Shown here: in pieces, positions 42,482-50,900 of the stretch
Position numbering within the stretch: position 1 is the stretch's first letter
Layout: each line of letters opens with the position of its first letter
Translations under genes and position numbers: made by a program
DNA from: DLAJ01 sp964655525
GTDB lineage: Bacteria; Bacillota; Clostridia; Lachnospirales; Lachnospiraceae
Assembly (NCBI GenBank): GCA_964655525.1
Contig: CAZZNE010000001.1
Coordinates: 325,901 to 389,900 of the forward strand
DNA: 64,000 bases
Direction: 5' to 3'
Notes under the pieces: generated by a model
Database searches by the model: none
The model's input: the letters and a program-made list of their open reading frames with translations, nothing else
Told to the model about the DNA's origin: nothing

Positions 42482-42558
42482 AAAGCATGCAGTCAAATGT
42501 GTGGCTGCATGCTTTTGCATGCGAGTCAAAGTATGTTGACTGCATGCTTTTGTATGCG
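42482..42558 (+). terminator. Tandem terminator-like hairpins after phosphoglucomutase
   Basis: AAGCATGCAG pairs with CTGCATGCTTTT around 12 bases. Directly after, GCATGC..AGTCAA pairs with TTGACTGCATGC and is again followed by TTTT. The two hairpins share the GCATGC core and look like a duplication. Confidence 0.7.
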
Positions 42559-42576
42559 GGGAGACGGCCGATCACA

Positions 42577-43869
42577 ATGACAGGAAGACAATTATCGGAC
42601 GGAATCAAAAAAACATTCCGTTATGCGAAGCGGAACGGCTGGCGCAATGCGTATTATGCGGCAATGGAACGCTTAAAACAATTAAAGAAGCATTATGAAT
42701 ATGAGCCGCCGTCGAACGAGCTTCTTGCGGCGCAGCGGACGCATATCTGGATGAATGCGCCCAAAGTGAGCGTTCTTGTACCGGCGTATGAGACAAACGA
42801 GGCGTTTCTAAAAGAATTGATCGACAGCGTCAGAGCGCAGACCTACAGCAATTGGGAGCTGATCGTGGCGGATGCGAGTGCGGGGGATGGCGTAAAAAAC
42901 GTTGTATATCCTTATACCCGCGAGGATGCGCGGATGAATTATCACCGTTTGGGAGAAAATAAAGGAATCTCCGGTAATACCAATGCGGGACTTCCCTTTG
43001 TGAACGGCGCGTATACGGTGCTGCTGGATCACGATGATCTTTTAACACCGGACGCAATTTATGAGATGGTCTGCGCGGCGGCGAAAGATCCGGAGGCGGC
43101 GCTTTTTTACTCGGATGAAGATAAATGCGATGAGAGGGCAGATCATTTTCATGCGCCCCATGTAAAGCCCGAATTTGATCTGGATTATTTCTTGACCAAT
43201 AATTATATCTGCCATCTGGCCATGCTAAAGACGGATGTGCTGAAAAGCTTACGTCTGCGACCGGAATATGACGGGGCGCAGGATTACGATCTGTTCCTGC
43301 GGACAGCCGCGGCGGGGAAAAAAATCGTGCATGTGCCGAAAGTGCTCTATCATTGGCGCAGTCACGGGCAGTCAACGGCGGACAATCCGGAAAGCAAGCG
43401 CTATGCTTATGAGGCGGGCAGGCGCGCGCTGGATGATTTTTACAGGAGTATGGGATGGGCGGCGCATGCCGAGGAGGACATGCATGTCGGCTTTTATCGT
43501 ACCGTTTATGAGACAAACATATTTGACGTGCGCTCCGAAGTCGGCATAACAGGCGGCAGGCTTGTGCGCCGGAACAAAGTGACGGGTGGCGCGATGACAG
43601 AGGACGGAACATTGCTGTATGGCGGGCTGCCTATGCATTACAGCGGCTATATGAATCGTGCCGTGCTTGCGCAGAGCGTACCGGCGCTTGATTTACGCTG
43701 TATGTCGGTGCGGGAGGAGCTAAAGGAACTGTATGAGGAATATACCGCCCGGCTGGAACAGGGAGAGGAAGCTGCGATCGATTTAAGCCTTTCTTTTTGT
43801 GTGGAAGTCCGCAGGCGGGGATACCTCTTGATTTACAATCCATGGGATTTATGCTATACTGAAAGATGA
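42577..43869 (+). CDS. Glycosyltransferase family 2
   Basis: A 430-residue GT2 starting at ATG 42577. The domain begins near residue 64 (VSVLVPAYETNEAFLKELI) with VLLDHDDLLTPDAIYEM, LFYSDEDKCDE and KIVHVPKVLYHWRSH, closely like the first domain of the 38503 protein. A C-terminal part of about 120 residues replaces the second domain. A frame extending upstream through the terminator hairpins is rejected. It probably adds one sugar of the repeat unit. The next GT2 begins 76 bases downstream. Confidence 0.87.
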   Translation: MTGRQLSDGIKKTFRYAKRNGWRNAYYAAMERLKQLKKHYEYEPPSNELLAAQRTHIWMNAPKVSVLVPAYETNEAFLKELIDSVRAQTYSNWELIVADASAGDGVKNVVYPYTREDARMNYHRLGENKGISGNTNAGLPFVNGAYTVLLDHDDLLTPDAIYEMVCAAAKDPEAALFYSDEDKCDERADHFHAPHVKPEFDLDYFLTNNYICHLAMLKTDVLKSLRLRPEYDGAQDYDLFLRTAAAGKKIVHVPKVLYHWRSHGQSTADNPESKRYAYEAGRRALDDFYRSMGWAAHAEEDMHVGFYRTVYETNIFDVRSEVGITGGRLVRRNKVTGGAMTEDGTLLYGGLPMHYSGYMNRAVLAQSVPALDLRCMSVREELKELYEEYTARLEQGEEAAIDLSLSFCVEVRRRGYLLIYNPWDLCYTER

Positions 43870-43945
43870 TTTTACAAAATCTGTCAAAACAGGAGACTAT
43901 CTGACGCGCTGCCGCGTCTATTAAATATTGGGGGAAACGTTAGGA

Positions 43946-44959
43946 ATGTCCAAGGTTACGGTTGTCATACCGAATTACAATGGAAAAAAATACGTAAAGC
44001 CCTGTATGGATTCCCTGATGGTGCAGAGTTTCACCGATTTTTCAGTCATCATCGTCGATAACGCTTCCACGGATGAAAGCATGGACGTCCTTGACGAATG
44101 GATGACAGAAAAAGGAAACAAGGAATGGGCGGCGAGTGCAGATACTAACGGTATCCCAAGGGTTACCTGTATCAGATTAAACAAAAATACCGGTTTTTCC
44201 CACGCAGTTAATCTCGGGATCGGGCGCGCCAAAGGAGCATATGTTTTTTTGCTCAATAACGACACGAGTGTCCACCGGGAATGCCTGTCAGAGCTTGTCC
44301 GGTTTATGGACTCACATGAAAACGCATTTTGTGCGGGAGCAAAAATGCTGATGATGTCGTCGCCCGACTATATTGATGACTGCGGCGATTACTATAATGC
44401 GCTTGGCTATGCGTATGCCGCCGGAAAAGGAAAAAAGAGTGCGGATTACAAGGCGGTGCGGGAGGTATTTTCCGCCTGCGCGGGTGCGGCGCTATATCGG
44501 ACAGATCTGCTTCGTCGCATCGGGCTGTTTGACGAAAATCATTTTGCTTATCTTGAGGACGTCGATGTCGGCTACCGCGCGCGTCTGCATGGGCTATCCA
44601 GTTATATTGTGCCCTCAGGCGTGGTGCTTCATGCGGGAAGCGCGGTGAGTGGTTCGAGGCATAACGCGTTTAAGGTGCGCTTATCGTCCAGGAACAGTAT
44701 TTATGTGATCTACAAAAACCAGCCGCTATTGCAACGGTTGTTAAATTTGCCTTTCATTTTTGCAGGCATACTTGTGAAGTTTCTATATTTTAGTAAAAAA
44801 GGACTTGGCGGCGTTTATGTGAAAGGAGTGGCTGTCGGGATCCGGTTTTGTTTTACAAAGGAGGCGGGCAGGCACAGAGTTCGTTTCCGACCGGAAAATT
44901 TGCGGTATTATGTACGGATTCAGTGGGAATTATGGCGAAATCTGTTCTATATGCGTTAA
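43946..44959 (+). CDS. Glycosyltransferase family 2, rhamnosyltransferase-like
   Basis: A 338-residue GT2 with VTVVIPNYNGKKYVKPC, VIIVDNASTDESMDV, NTGFSHAVNLGI, FLLNNDTSV and a late FDENHFAYLEDVDVGYR with the acidic catalytic region. A C-terminal hydrophobic segment near residues 265-285 may touch the membrane. Proteins of this layout (WbbL-like) often transfer rhamnose from dTDP-rhamnose, in line with rfbABC nearby. ATG 43946 is preceded by GGGGGAA and is preferred over an upstream TTG. Confidence 0.88.
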   Translation: MSKVTVVIPNYNGKKYVKPCMDSLMVQSFTDFSVIIVDNASTDESMDVLDEWMTEKGNKEWAASADTNGIPRVTCIRLNKNTGFSHAVNLGIGRAKGAYVFLLNNDTSVHRECLSELVRFMDSHENAFCAGAKMLMMSSPDYIDDCGDYYNALGYAYAAGKGKKSADYKAVREVFSACAGAALYRTDLLRRIGLFDENHFAYLEDVDVGYRARLHGLSSYIVPSGVVLHAGSAVSGSRHNAFKVRLSSRNSIYVIYKNQPLLQRLLNLPFIFAGILVKFLYFSKKGLGGVYVKGVAVGIRFCFTKEAGRHRVRFRPENLRYYVRIQWELWRNLFYMR

Positions 44960-44999
44960 TCCGGACGGGGATGAGAATGTAAAATTAAGTAAATTTTTA

Positions 45000-45028
45000 T
45001 TGTAAAAAAGTGAATCGTATTGTAATAT
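45000..45028 (+). promoter_or_regulatory. Probable sigma-A promoter for the sugar transferase/LCP genes
   Basis: TTGTAA (45000-45005) and TAATAT (45023-45028) are 17 bases apart in an A/T-rich gap, about 25 bases upstream of the sugar transferase start. Confidence 0.45.
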
Positions 45029-45052
45029 GTTGATGGTGTGAAAACAGGGTGA

Positions 45053-46459
45053 TTGAACTTGATCAAAGATAATCAGAAATATTTCAACCGCCTTCATGTT
45101 CTGTTAGATGCGGTGATTATAGCCTGCAGTTATCTGTTGGCTTGGTTTATCAAATTTAAGAGCGGTCTGGTTCAAAGTGAGGCAGGTTTATCCGAGGCAA
45201 CGTACTTTTCGCTGCTTCTGTTGGTTGTTCCGCTTTTTACGATACTATACGGCGTGTGCAATCTTTACAGCTCCAAACGGATGTCGGGCAGGGTGCATGA
45301 GTTCTACAACATTGTCAAAGCAAACACCATTGGGCTTTTGATATTTATCGCAGTGCTTTATTCCATTAAGCAGTCTCATTTTTCCCGATTCATGGTATTC
45401 GGGTTCTATGCCCTGAACATCACATTTGATGCGATTGTGCGAAATTTTATCCGCTATGTACTTCATTTTTTCCGCAGCAGGGGGTATAACGTCAAGTATA
45501 TTCTCCTTGTCGGGTATTCGCGGGCGGCTGAGCAGTATATTGACCGGATCAATGCCAATCCCCAGTGGGGGTATGTTGTGAGGGGAATTCTCGACGACCA
45601 TATTCCGCGTGGAACGATGTATCGCGGGGTCAAGGTACTCGGAACAATCAATAATCTGTTCGTTATCCTGCCGCAGAGCAAGCTGGATGAGATTGCGGTC
45701 ACACTGGCGCTGGAGGATTATGGGAGGCTGGAAGCGATTGTATCCCTTTGTGAAAAGTCGGGGGTACATACAAAGTTTATTCCCGATTATAACAGCGTGA
45801 TCCCAAGCAGACCGTACACGGAAGATCTGATGGGACTTCCGGTGATCAATATCCGCCACGTGCCGCTTACCAATACGTTTAATTTGTTGATGAAGCGTAT
45901 TGTGGACATCATTGGCAGCCTTGTATGTATCGTACTTTTTTCGCCGTTCATGCTCTTTGCCGTGATCGGGATCAAGGTGACGGATAAGGGACCTTTGATT
46001 TTTAAGCAGGAACGGGTAGGACTGCATAATAAATCGTTTCAAATGTATAAGTTCCGTACAATGGAGGTGCAGAAGCCGAGTACGGAACAAAAAGCGTGGA
46101 CGACGAGGAACGATCCGCGTGTGACGAAAATCGGCAGGATCTTACGAAAAACAAGCATCGATGAGATGCCGCAGATATTTAATGTGCTGAAAGGGAACAT
46201 GAGTCTTGTGGGACCAAGACCCGAACGTCCCTTCTTTGTAGAGAAATTTAAGGAAGAGATTCCACGTTATATGATCAAGCATCAGGTGCGTCCGGGCATG
46301 ACGGGATGGGCGCAGATCAACGGCTATCGCGGTGATACATCCATCCGCAAGCGCGTGGAATATGACTTATACTATATTGAGAATTGGACGATGGCATTCG
46401 ATATCAAAATATTATTTCTAACCTTATTCAAGGGCTTTATTAACAAGAATGCCTGCTAG
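45053..46459 (+). CDS. Polyprenyl glycosylphosphotransferase (WbaP/CpsE type)
   Basis: A 468-residue initiating enzyme with four N-terminal helices, a cytoplasmic nucleotide-binding-like middle (ILLVGYSRAAEQYI near residue 150), one more helix near 285-305 and a C-terminal catalytic domain (FKQERVG, YKFRTM, SIDEMPQIFNVLKGNMSLVGPRPE and RPGMTGWAQINGYRG). It transfers a hexose-1-phosphate, commonly glucose or galactose, from UDP-sugar to undecaprenyl phosphate, starting polymer synthesis. The start is TTG after AGGGTGA. It is followed 14 bases later by an LCP ligase. Confidence 0.92.
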   Translation: MNLIKDNQKYFNRLHVLLDAVIIACSYLLAWFIKFKSGLVQSEAGLSEATYFSLLLLVVPLFTILYGVCNLYSSKRMSGRVHEFYNIVKANTIGLLIFIAVLYSIKQSHFSRFMVFGFYALNITFDAIVRNFIRYVLHFFRSRGYNVKYILLVGYSRAAEQYIDRINANPQWGYVVRGILDDHIPRGTMYRGVKVLGTINNLFVILPQSKLDEIAVTLALEDYGRLEAIVSLCEKSGVHTKFIPDYNSVIPSRPYTEDLMGLPVINIRHVPLTNTFNLLMKRIVDIIGSLVCIVLFSPFMLFAVIGIKVTDKGPLIFKQERVGLHNKSFQMYKFRTMEVQKPSTEQKAWTTRNDPRVTKIGRILRKTSIDEMPQIFNVLKGNMSLVGPRPERPFFVEKFKEEIPRYMIKHQVRPGMTGWAQINGYRGDTSIRKRVEYDLYYIENWTMAFDIKILFLTLFKGFINKNAC

Positions 46460-46473
46460 AAAAGGAGCAAGAG

Positions 46474-47649
46474 ATGGCAAAGCAGCAGTCACAGGAAACA
46501 AAACCAAACGGAAAACGGCTTACGCCGAAGCAGCGAGCGGCAAGAAAAAGAAGAAATATCATCATCTTTATTGTGGAATTATTTGTTTTGGCGATCGTTG
46601 TGGTCGGCGCATGGGCTATCATCAATCTGACGAAAGTGGAGCATCATGAATTGAACGTCGGTACGCAGGATGATATTGACAGCGGCACCAATGTCGATGT
46701 CGTTGTCAATAAGGATGTGTATGAGAACTATACCGAACCGGAGAATCCGATGGCGCGCTATATGCAGGTTGCGCTGTTTGGCTTAGATTCGCGTAAGAGG
46801 AAGCTGGGTGCGGAAGCCAGCCGTTCCGATACGATCATCATCGCATGTATCGATACGCAGGAAAAAACGATCAAGCTTGTATCCGTTTACCGTGACACGT
46901 ATCTGAACCTGACGACCGGTACCTATAATAAATGCAACGGCGCGTATGCTGCGGGAGGCGAGGCGCGTGCGATGACGATGCTGAACACGAATCTGGATCT
47001 CTATATTACGGATTATGTGACGGTCGGTTTTTGGGGAATGATCGATGCGATCGATAAACTGGGCGGTGTATGGATTGATGTGCAGCAGAGTGAGATTGTG
47101 CATTTGAACAGTTACCAGAAGAGTATGGTCGGAACGACAACGGACGGCGTTAATTATTATGCGGAGGAAGGCGTGGATTATACGCCGGTGACACAGAGCG
47201 GCCTTCAGCGCTTAAACGGTCTTCAGGCAACCGCTTACTGCAGAATCCGGTACGTCGGTGATGATTACGGAAGAACGGAGCGCCAGCGTAAGGTCATTGC
47301 GGCAATGATGGAGGCTGCAAGGAACATGAGCTTAACCGAACTGACGGCGATCTTAAACAGCGATGTGTTTGAGGAATTTGCCACCAGTATCGACTTAGAT
47401 GTGATCATTTCGATGCTTGGGGATATTGGAGAATATGAGATCGTGGAGAGCTGCGGCTTCCCGGCAATGGACATGCTTCAGAGTGGAACGATCGGCGGAA
47501 AAGGAAGCTGCGTCGTGCCGATGGACTTAACGGCAAACGTGACAAAGCTTCATGAGATTTTATTTGGTGTGACGGATTATCAGCCGAGTGAGACCGTGCA
47601 GGAGTATAGCGAACAGATTCGGCAGGATACAGCCGGGTATTTGCGATAG
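46474..47649 (+). CDS. LytR-CpsA-Psr family cell wall glycopolymer ligase
   Basis: A 391-residue LCP protein with a basic cytoplasmic tail, one transmembrane helix at about residues 27-48 and an external LCP domain: SDTIIIACIDTQEKTIKLVSVYRDTYL, GGVWIDVQ, LNGLQATAYCRIRYVGDDYGRTERQRKV. LCP enzymes transfer glycopolymers from undecaprenyl-PP to peptidoglycan MurNAc. This fits the exporter and GT genes, and it implies the polymer ends up covalently fixed to the wall. AAAGGAG precedes the ATG. A terminator follows. Confidence 0.94.
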   Translation: MAKQQSQETKPNGKRLTPKQRAARKRRNIIIFIVELFVLAIVVVGAWAIINLTKVEHHELNVGTQDDIDSGTNVDVVVNKDVYENYTEPENPMARYMQVALFGLDSRKRKLGAEASRSDTIIIACIDTQEKTIKLVSVYRDTYLNLTTGTYNKCNGAYAAGGEARAMTMLNTNLDLYITDYVTVGFWGMIDAIDKLGGVWIDVQQSEIVHLNSYQKSMVGTTTDGVNYYAEEGVDYTPVTQSGLQRLNGLQATAYCRIRYVGDDYGRTERQRKVIAAMMEAARNMSLTELTAILNSDVFEEFATSIDLDVIISMLGDIGEYEIVESCGFPAMDMLQSGTIGGKGSCVVPMDLTANVTKLHEILFGVTDYQPSETVQEYSEQIRQDTAGYLR

Positions 47650-47669
47650 CAGTATAACGGGAATGCAGA

Positions 47670-47703
47670 AGAGGATTCCATACACAGGTGGAGTCCTCTT
47701 TTT
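47670..47703 (+). terminator. Intrinsic terminator after LCP gene
   Basis: AGAGGATTCCA and TGGAGTCCTCT pair over 11 bases with one G-T pair, followed by a T run. Confidence 0.85.
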
Positions 47704-47809
47704 CTAAAGAAACACGGATTTAATCAGCGTTTCTCGAAATGAAAGAATAAAAGAACACATGTATTTTATTGCGTACGCATGGAACCATAAAACTGAAAGA
47801 GAGGCAGTC

Positions 47810-48775
47810 GTGGAAACAATTGATGTGATCATACCAACCTATCGGCCGACAAAACGGCTTTTCAGAATATTGGAGCGGCTTCATGCGCAGACTTATCCGA
47901 TACAAAGGATTATTTTGATCAATACGGAAGAATCCTATTTTGAGCAGTTGATCTACGGGACGTCCGTGGAGCATGCGTTTGACTTAGACCGTTTATTTGA
48001 GAATGTGGAGCTGCGCCATATTCGTAAGGAAGAGTTTGACCATGGCGGCACAAGGCGATTGGGAGTAGCTTTGTCCGACGCCGACCTGTTTGTCTGCATG
48101 ACGGATGATGCGGTTCCGGCGGATACGCATTTGATCGGGGAATTGGTGTCAGGGCTTTCAGGCGACGGTGTGGCAGTCTGTTACGCGAGACAGCTTGCGC
48201 GTAAAAACAGCAGCGAGACGGAACGTTTTGTAAGGCAGTTCAATTATCCGGAAGAACCGTGCGTAAAATTTGAAAAGGATCGGGAGCGGCTCGGCATTAA
48301 GACATATTTTTGTTCCAACGTATGTGCTGCCTATCGGCGGGATGTTTATGAGGAACTGGGTGGTTTTGTGGAGCATACGATATTTAATGAAGATATGATT
48401 TATGCAGCAGGCGCGGTAAAAAAAGGCTATGGCATTGCTTATCGGCCGTCTGCGCGGGTATACCATTCCCACCATTATACCGGCCGGCAGCAGTTTCGGC
48501 GTAATTTTGATCTGGGCGTATCGCAGGCAAAGCATCCGGAGGTGTTTTCGGGGCTTAAGTCTGAAGGCGAAGGGGTACGCATGGTAAAGCAGACGGCGGC
48601 GCATCTTTACCGGGATGGGAAGAAAGAACAAATACCCGGTCTGATCGTGGAAAGCGCCTGCAAGTATGCGGGGTATCAGTTCGGAAAGCATTATGCGTTA
48701 CTTCCAAAGAAGCTGGTCTTAGCCTGTACGGGGAATCGCGAATTTTGGAAACAGGAATTTGGCAAAAGCAGTTGA
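47810..48775 (+). CDS. Glycosyltransferase family 2, rhamnosyltransferase-like
   Basis: A 321-residue GT2 beginning at GTG 47810, where GAAAGAGAGG is well placed; the ATG at 47759 would add an atypical leader. It has IDVIIPTYRPTKRL, an EFDHGGTRRLG segment typical of rhamnosyltransferases, MTDDAVPAD as the metal site and FNEDMIYAAGAVKKGY. It probably adds L-rhamnose to the glycan. It sits between the LCP gene with its terminator and glmS, so it may have its own promoter. Confidence 0.87.
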   Translation: METIDVIIPTYRPTKRLFRILERLHAQTYPIQRIILINTEESYFEQLIYGTSVEHAFDLDRLFENVELRHIRKEEFDHGGTRRLGVALSDADLFVCMTDDAVPADTHLIGELVSGLSGDGVAVCYARQLARKNSSETERFVRQFNYPEEPCVKFEKDRERLGIKTYFCSNVCAAYRRDVYEELGGFVEHTIFNEDMIYAAGAVKKGYGIAYRPSARVYHSHHYTGRQQFRRNFDLGVSQAKHPEVFSGLKSEGEGVRMVKQTAAHLYRDGKKEQIPGLIVESACKYAGYQFGKHYALLPKKLVLACTGNREFWKQEFGKSS

Positions 48776-48801
48776 TGGCGGTTTGTTATGATGGGGTATT
48801 A

Positions 48802-48879
48802 GATTGAAAAATCAAAGATTTTTCAATCGGCGAGATTTGTGCTGGCGCCCAAACTCGCAAAGCGAACTTGTTCGCTTTG
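48802..48879. repeat. Hairpin cluster upstream of glmS
   Basis: A perfect 12-base stem GATTGAAAAATC/GATTTTTCAATC (48802-48813/48817-48828) with an AAA loop is followed by a GCGAG..CTCGC pairing and CAAAGCGAA/TTCGCTTTG (48858-48866/48871-48879). There is no T run. The glmS leader here does not show a ribozyme that I can recognise, being only about 50 bases past the last stem. Confidence 0.65.
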
Positions 48880-48930
48880 GTGTTGACAGCATGGATGATG
48901 AGTATAAAAAGAAAAGGAGTATGACAGCAT

Positions 48931-50757
48931 ATGTGTGGAATCGTAGGATATATCGGCACGAAGCAGGCGGCGCCGGTTATTTTGGACGGATTGGCAAAAC
49001 TGGAATACCGTGGTTATGATTCGGCGGGGATGGCGATTTACGACGGGCAGGAGATTCATATTACAAAATCCGTCGGACGTCTGAAAGTGCTTGAGGAGCT
49101 GACGCACGGCGGCGCAACGATGCCGGGGATGATCGGGATCGGTCATACACGCTGGGCGACGCATGGCGCGCCGAATGACATCAACGCCCATCCGCATTAC
49201 AATACTGAGCACACGATCGCGGTCGTGCATAACGGCATTATCGAGAACTATCTGCAATTAAAAAAGAAACTTACGGACAGGGGATATGAGTTTGTCTCCG
49301 ATACGGATACCGAGATTTTGGCGCAAATGCTGGATTACTATTATACGGGCAATCCGATTGAGACCATCGCGAAGGTCATGCACCGCGTGGAGGGCTCCTA
49401 TGCGCTCGGCATTATATTCGCGGAGCATCCGGAAGAAGTGTTTGCCGTGCGAAAGGACAGTCCGCTGATTGTCGGACAGAGCGGCGATGGTTGTTTTATC
49501 GCCTCAGACGTGCCTGCCATCCTGAAATATACGCGTCAGGTCTATTTTATGGAAAATGAGGAGATTGTCAGATTACGTGCCGACCATATGCATTTTTATA
49601 ATGTGGATGCGGAGGAGATCGCGAAAAAGCCCGTGACGATCGATTGGGATGCCAATGCCGCGGAGAAAGCGGGATATGAGCATTTCATGTTAAAAGAGAT
49701 GTATGAGCAGCCGAAAACGGTCAGGGAAACGCTCTCGCCGAGACTGCGCGAACATGATATTGTCATTGACGAGCTTCAAATGACGGCGGAGGACATTCGT
49801 GCGGTGCGCAAGTTCCATATTGTGGCATGCGGTTCCGCTTATCACGCCGGAGTGACGGGAAAATATGTGATAGAGGGGCTTGCGCGGATTCCGGTCGAAG
49901 TGGACTTGGCCTCGGAATTCCGCTACCGCAACCCGATATTGGAGGAGGGCGCCATGGTCATTGTCGTCAGTCAGTCGGGTGAGACAGCGGATACACTGGC
50001 GGCGCTTCGGGAGTCCAAAAAGCGCGGATTCCCCGTGCTGGGCATTGTGAATGTTGTCGGCAGTTCCATTGCGAGGGAGGCGGACCGTGTCATGTATACA
50101 TGGGCGGGACCCGAAATTGCCGTCGCGACGACTAAGGCATACAGCGCCCAGCTCATTGCGTTTTATCTTTTAGCTTTGAAATTTGCAAAGGTCAGGGAGC
50201 AGATCACGGAAAAAGAATTCCAGAGCATGCTGGAAGAATTGCAGAAGCTTCCGAATCAGATTGAGCTGCTCCTGAATAATAAAGGAAAAATTCAAAAATT
50301 CGCCAATCGTTATGTGGCGGCAAGAGATGTCTTTTTTATCGGGAGAGGGATCGATTATGCGATCTCGTTGGAGGGTTCCCTGAAATTAAAGGAGATTTCT
50401 TATGTGCACTCCGAGGCGTATGCAGCGGGAGAATTAAAGCATGGTACCATCTCACTGATCGAGGAGGGGACGCTCGTGGCAGCCGTATCCACGCAGCCCG
50501 AGCTCTACCAAAAGACGATTTCGAATATGGTCGAGGTGAAGGCGCGCGGTGCGTTTGTACTTGCCGTGACAAACGAGGACAATCAGGAGATCGAGCGGGC
50601 GGCGGATTATGTGGTTTATATCCCGCGGACGAATCCTTATTTCGCAAATTCGCTTGCCATCATTCCGTTACAGCTGTTTGGTTATTATGTATCGGTCGGC
50701 AAGGGCTGTGATGTGGATAAGCCGAGGAACTTAGCGAAGTCCGTGACGGTGGAATAA
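48931..50757 (+). CDS. glmS: Glutamine-fructose-6-phosphate aminotransferase (isomerising)
   Basis: A complete 608-residue GlmS. The N-terminus MCGIVGYIG exposes the catalytic Cys after Met removal. HTRWATHGAPNDINAHPH is the glutaminase core, two SIS domains follow (ACGSAYHAGVTGKY, SQSGETADT), and the end is AKSVTVE. It makes glucosamine-6-phosphate for peptidoglycan and amino-sugar precursors. AAAAGGAG is upstream. Its position beside the glycan locus suggests added demand for UDP-GlcNAc. A strong terminator follows. Confidence 0.97.
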   Translation: MCGIVGYIGTKQAAPVILDGLAKLEYRGYDSAGMAIYDGQEIHITKSVGRLKVLEELTHGGATMPGMIGIGHTRWATHGAPNDINAHPHYNTEHTIAVVHNGIIENYLQLKKKLTDRGYEFVSDTDTEILAQMLDYYYTGNPIETIAKVMHRVEGSYALGIIFAEHPEEVFAVRKDSPLIVGQSGDGCFIASDVPAILKYTRQVYFMENEEIVRLRADHMHFYNVDAEEIAKKPVTIDWDANAAEKAGYEHFMLKEMYEQPKTVRETLSPRLREHDIVIDELQMTAEDIRAVRKFHIVACGSAYHAGVTGKYVIEGLARIPVEVDLASEFRYRNPILEEGAMVIVVSQSGETADTLAALRESKKRGFPVLGIVNVVGSSIAREADRVMYTWAGPEIAVATTKAYSAQLIAFYLLALKFAKVREQITEKEFQSMLEELQKLPNQIELLLNNKGKIQKFANRYVAARDVFFIGRGIDYAISLEGSLKLKEISYVHSEAYAAGELKHGTISLIEEGTLVAAVSTQPELYQKTISNMVEVKARGAFVLAVTNEDNQEIERAADYVVYIPRTNPYFANSLAIIPLQLFGYYVSVGKGCDVDKPRNLAKSVTVE

Positions 50758-50764
50758 CGAGAAT

Positions 50765-50806
50765 GTGAAAAAGAGTTTCGCTTTTTGCGGAACTCTTTTG
50801 TTTCAC
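50765..50806 (+). terminator. Intrinsic terminator after glmS
   Basis: AAGAGTTTCGC and GCGGAACTCTT form a stem around TTTTT, followed by TTG and TTTCAC that can extend pairing to GTGAAA upstream. Confidence 0.8.
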
Positions 50807-50900
50807 AAAATCATTTTTTTTTCAACACATTTTGTTCACAATTTGACGATATACTAATCTCATCGACGGGGGAAAAAAACGAAGAAGAGAGGTTATGAGG

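Noticed and set aside
48776..48930. glmS ribozyme in the glmS leader
   Set aside because: The leader is only about 155 bases and mostly simple hairpins; I could not find the conserved ribozyme core.
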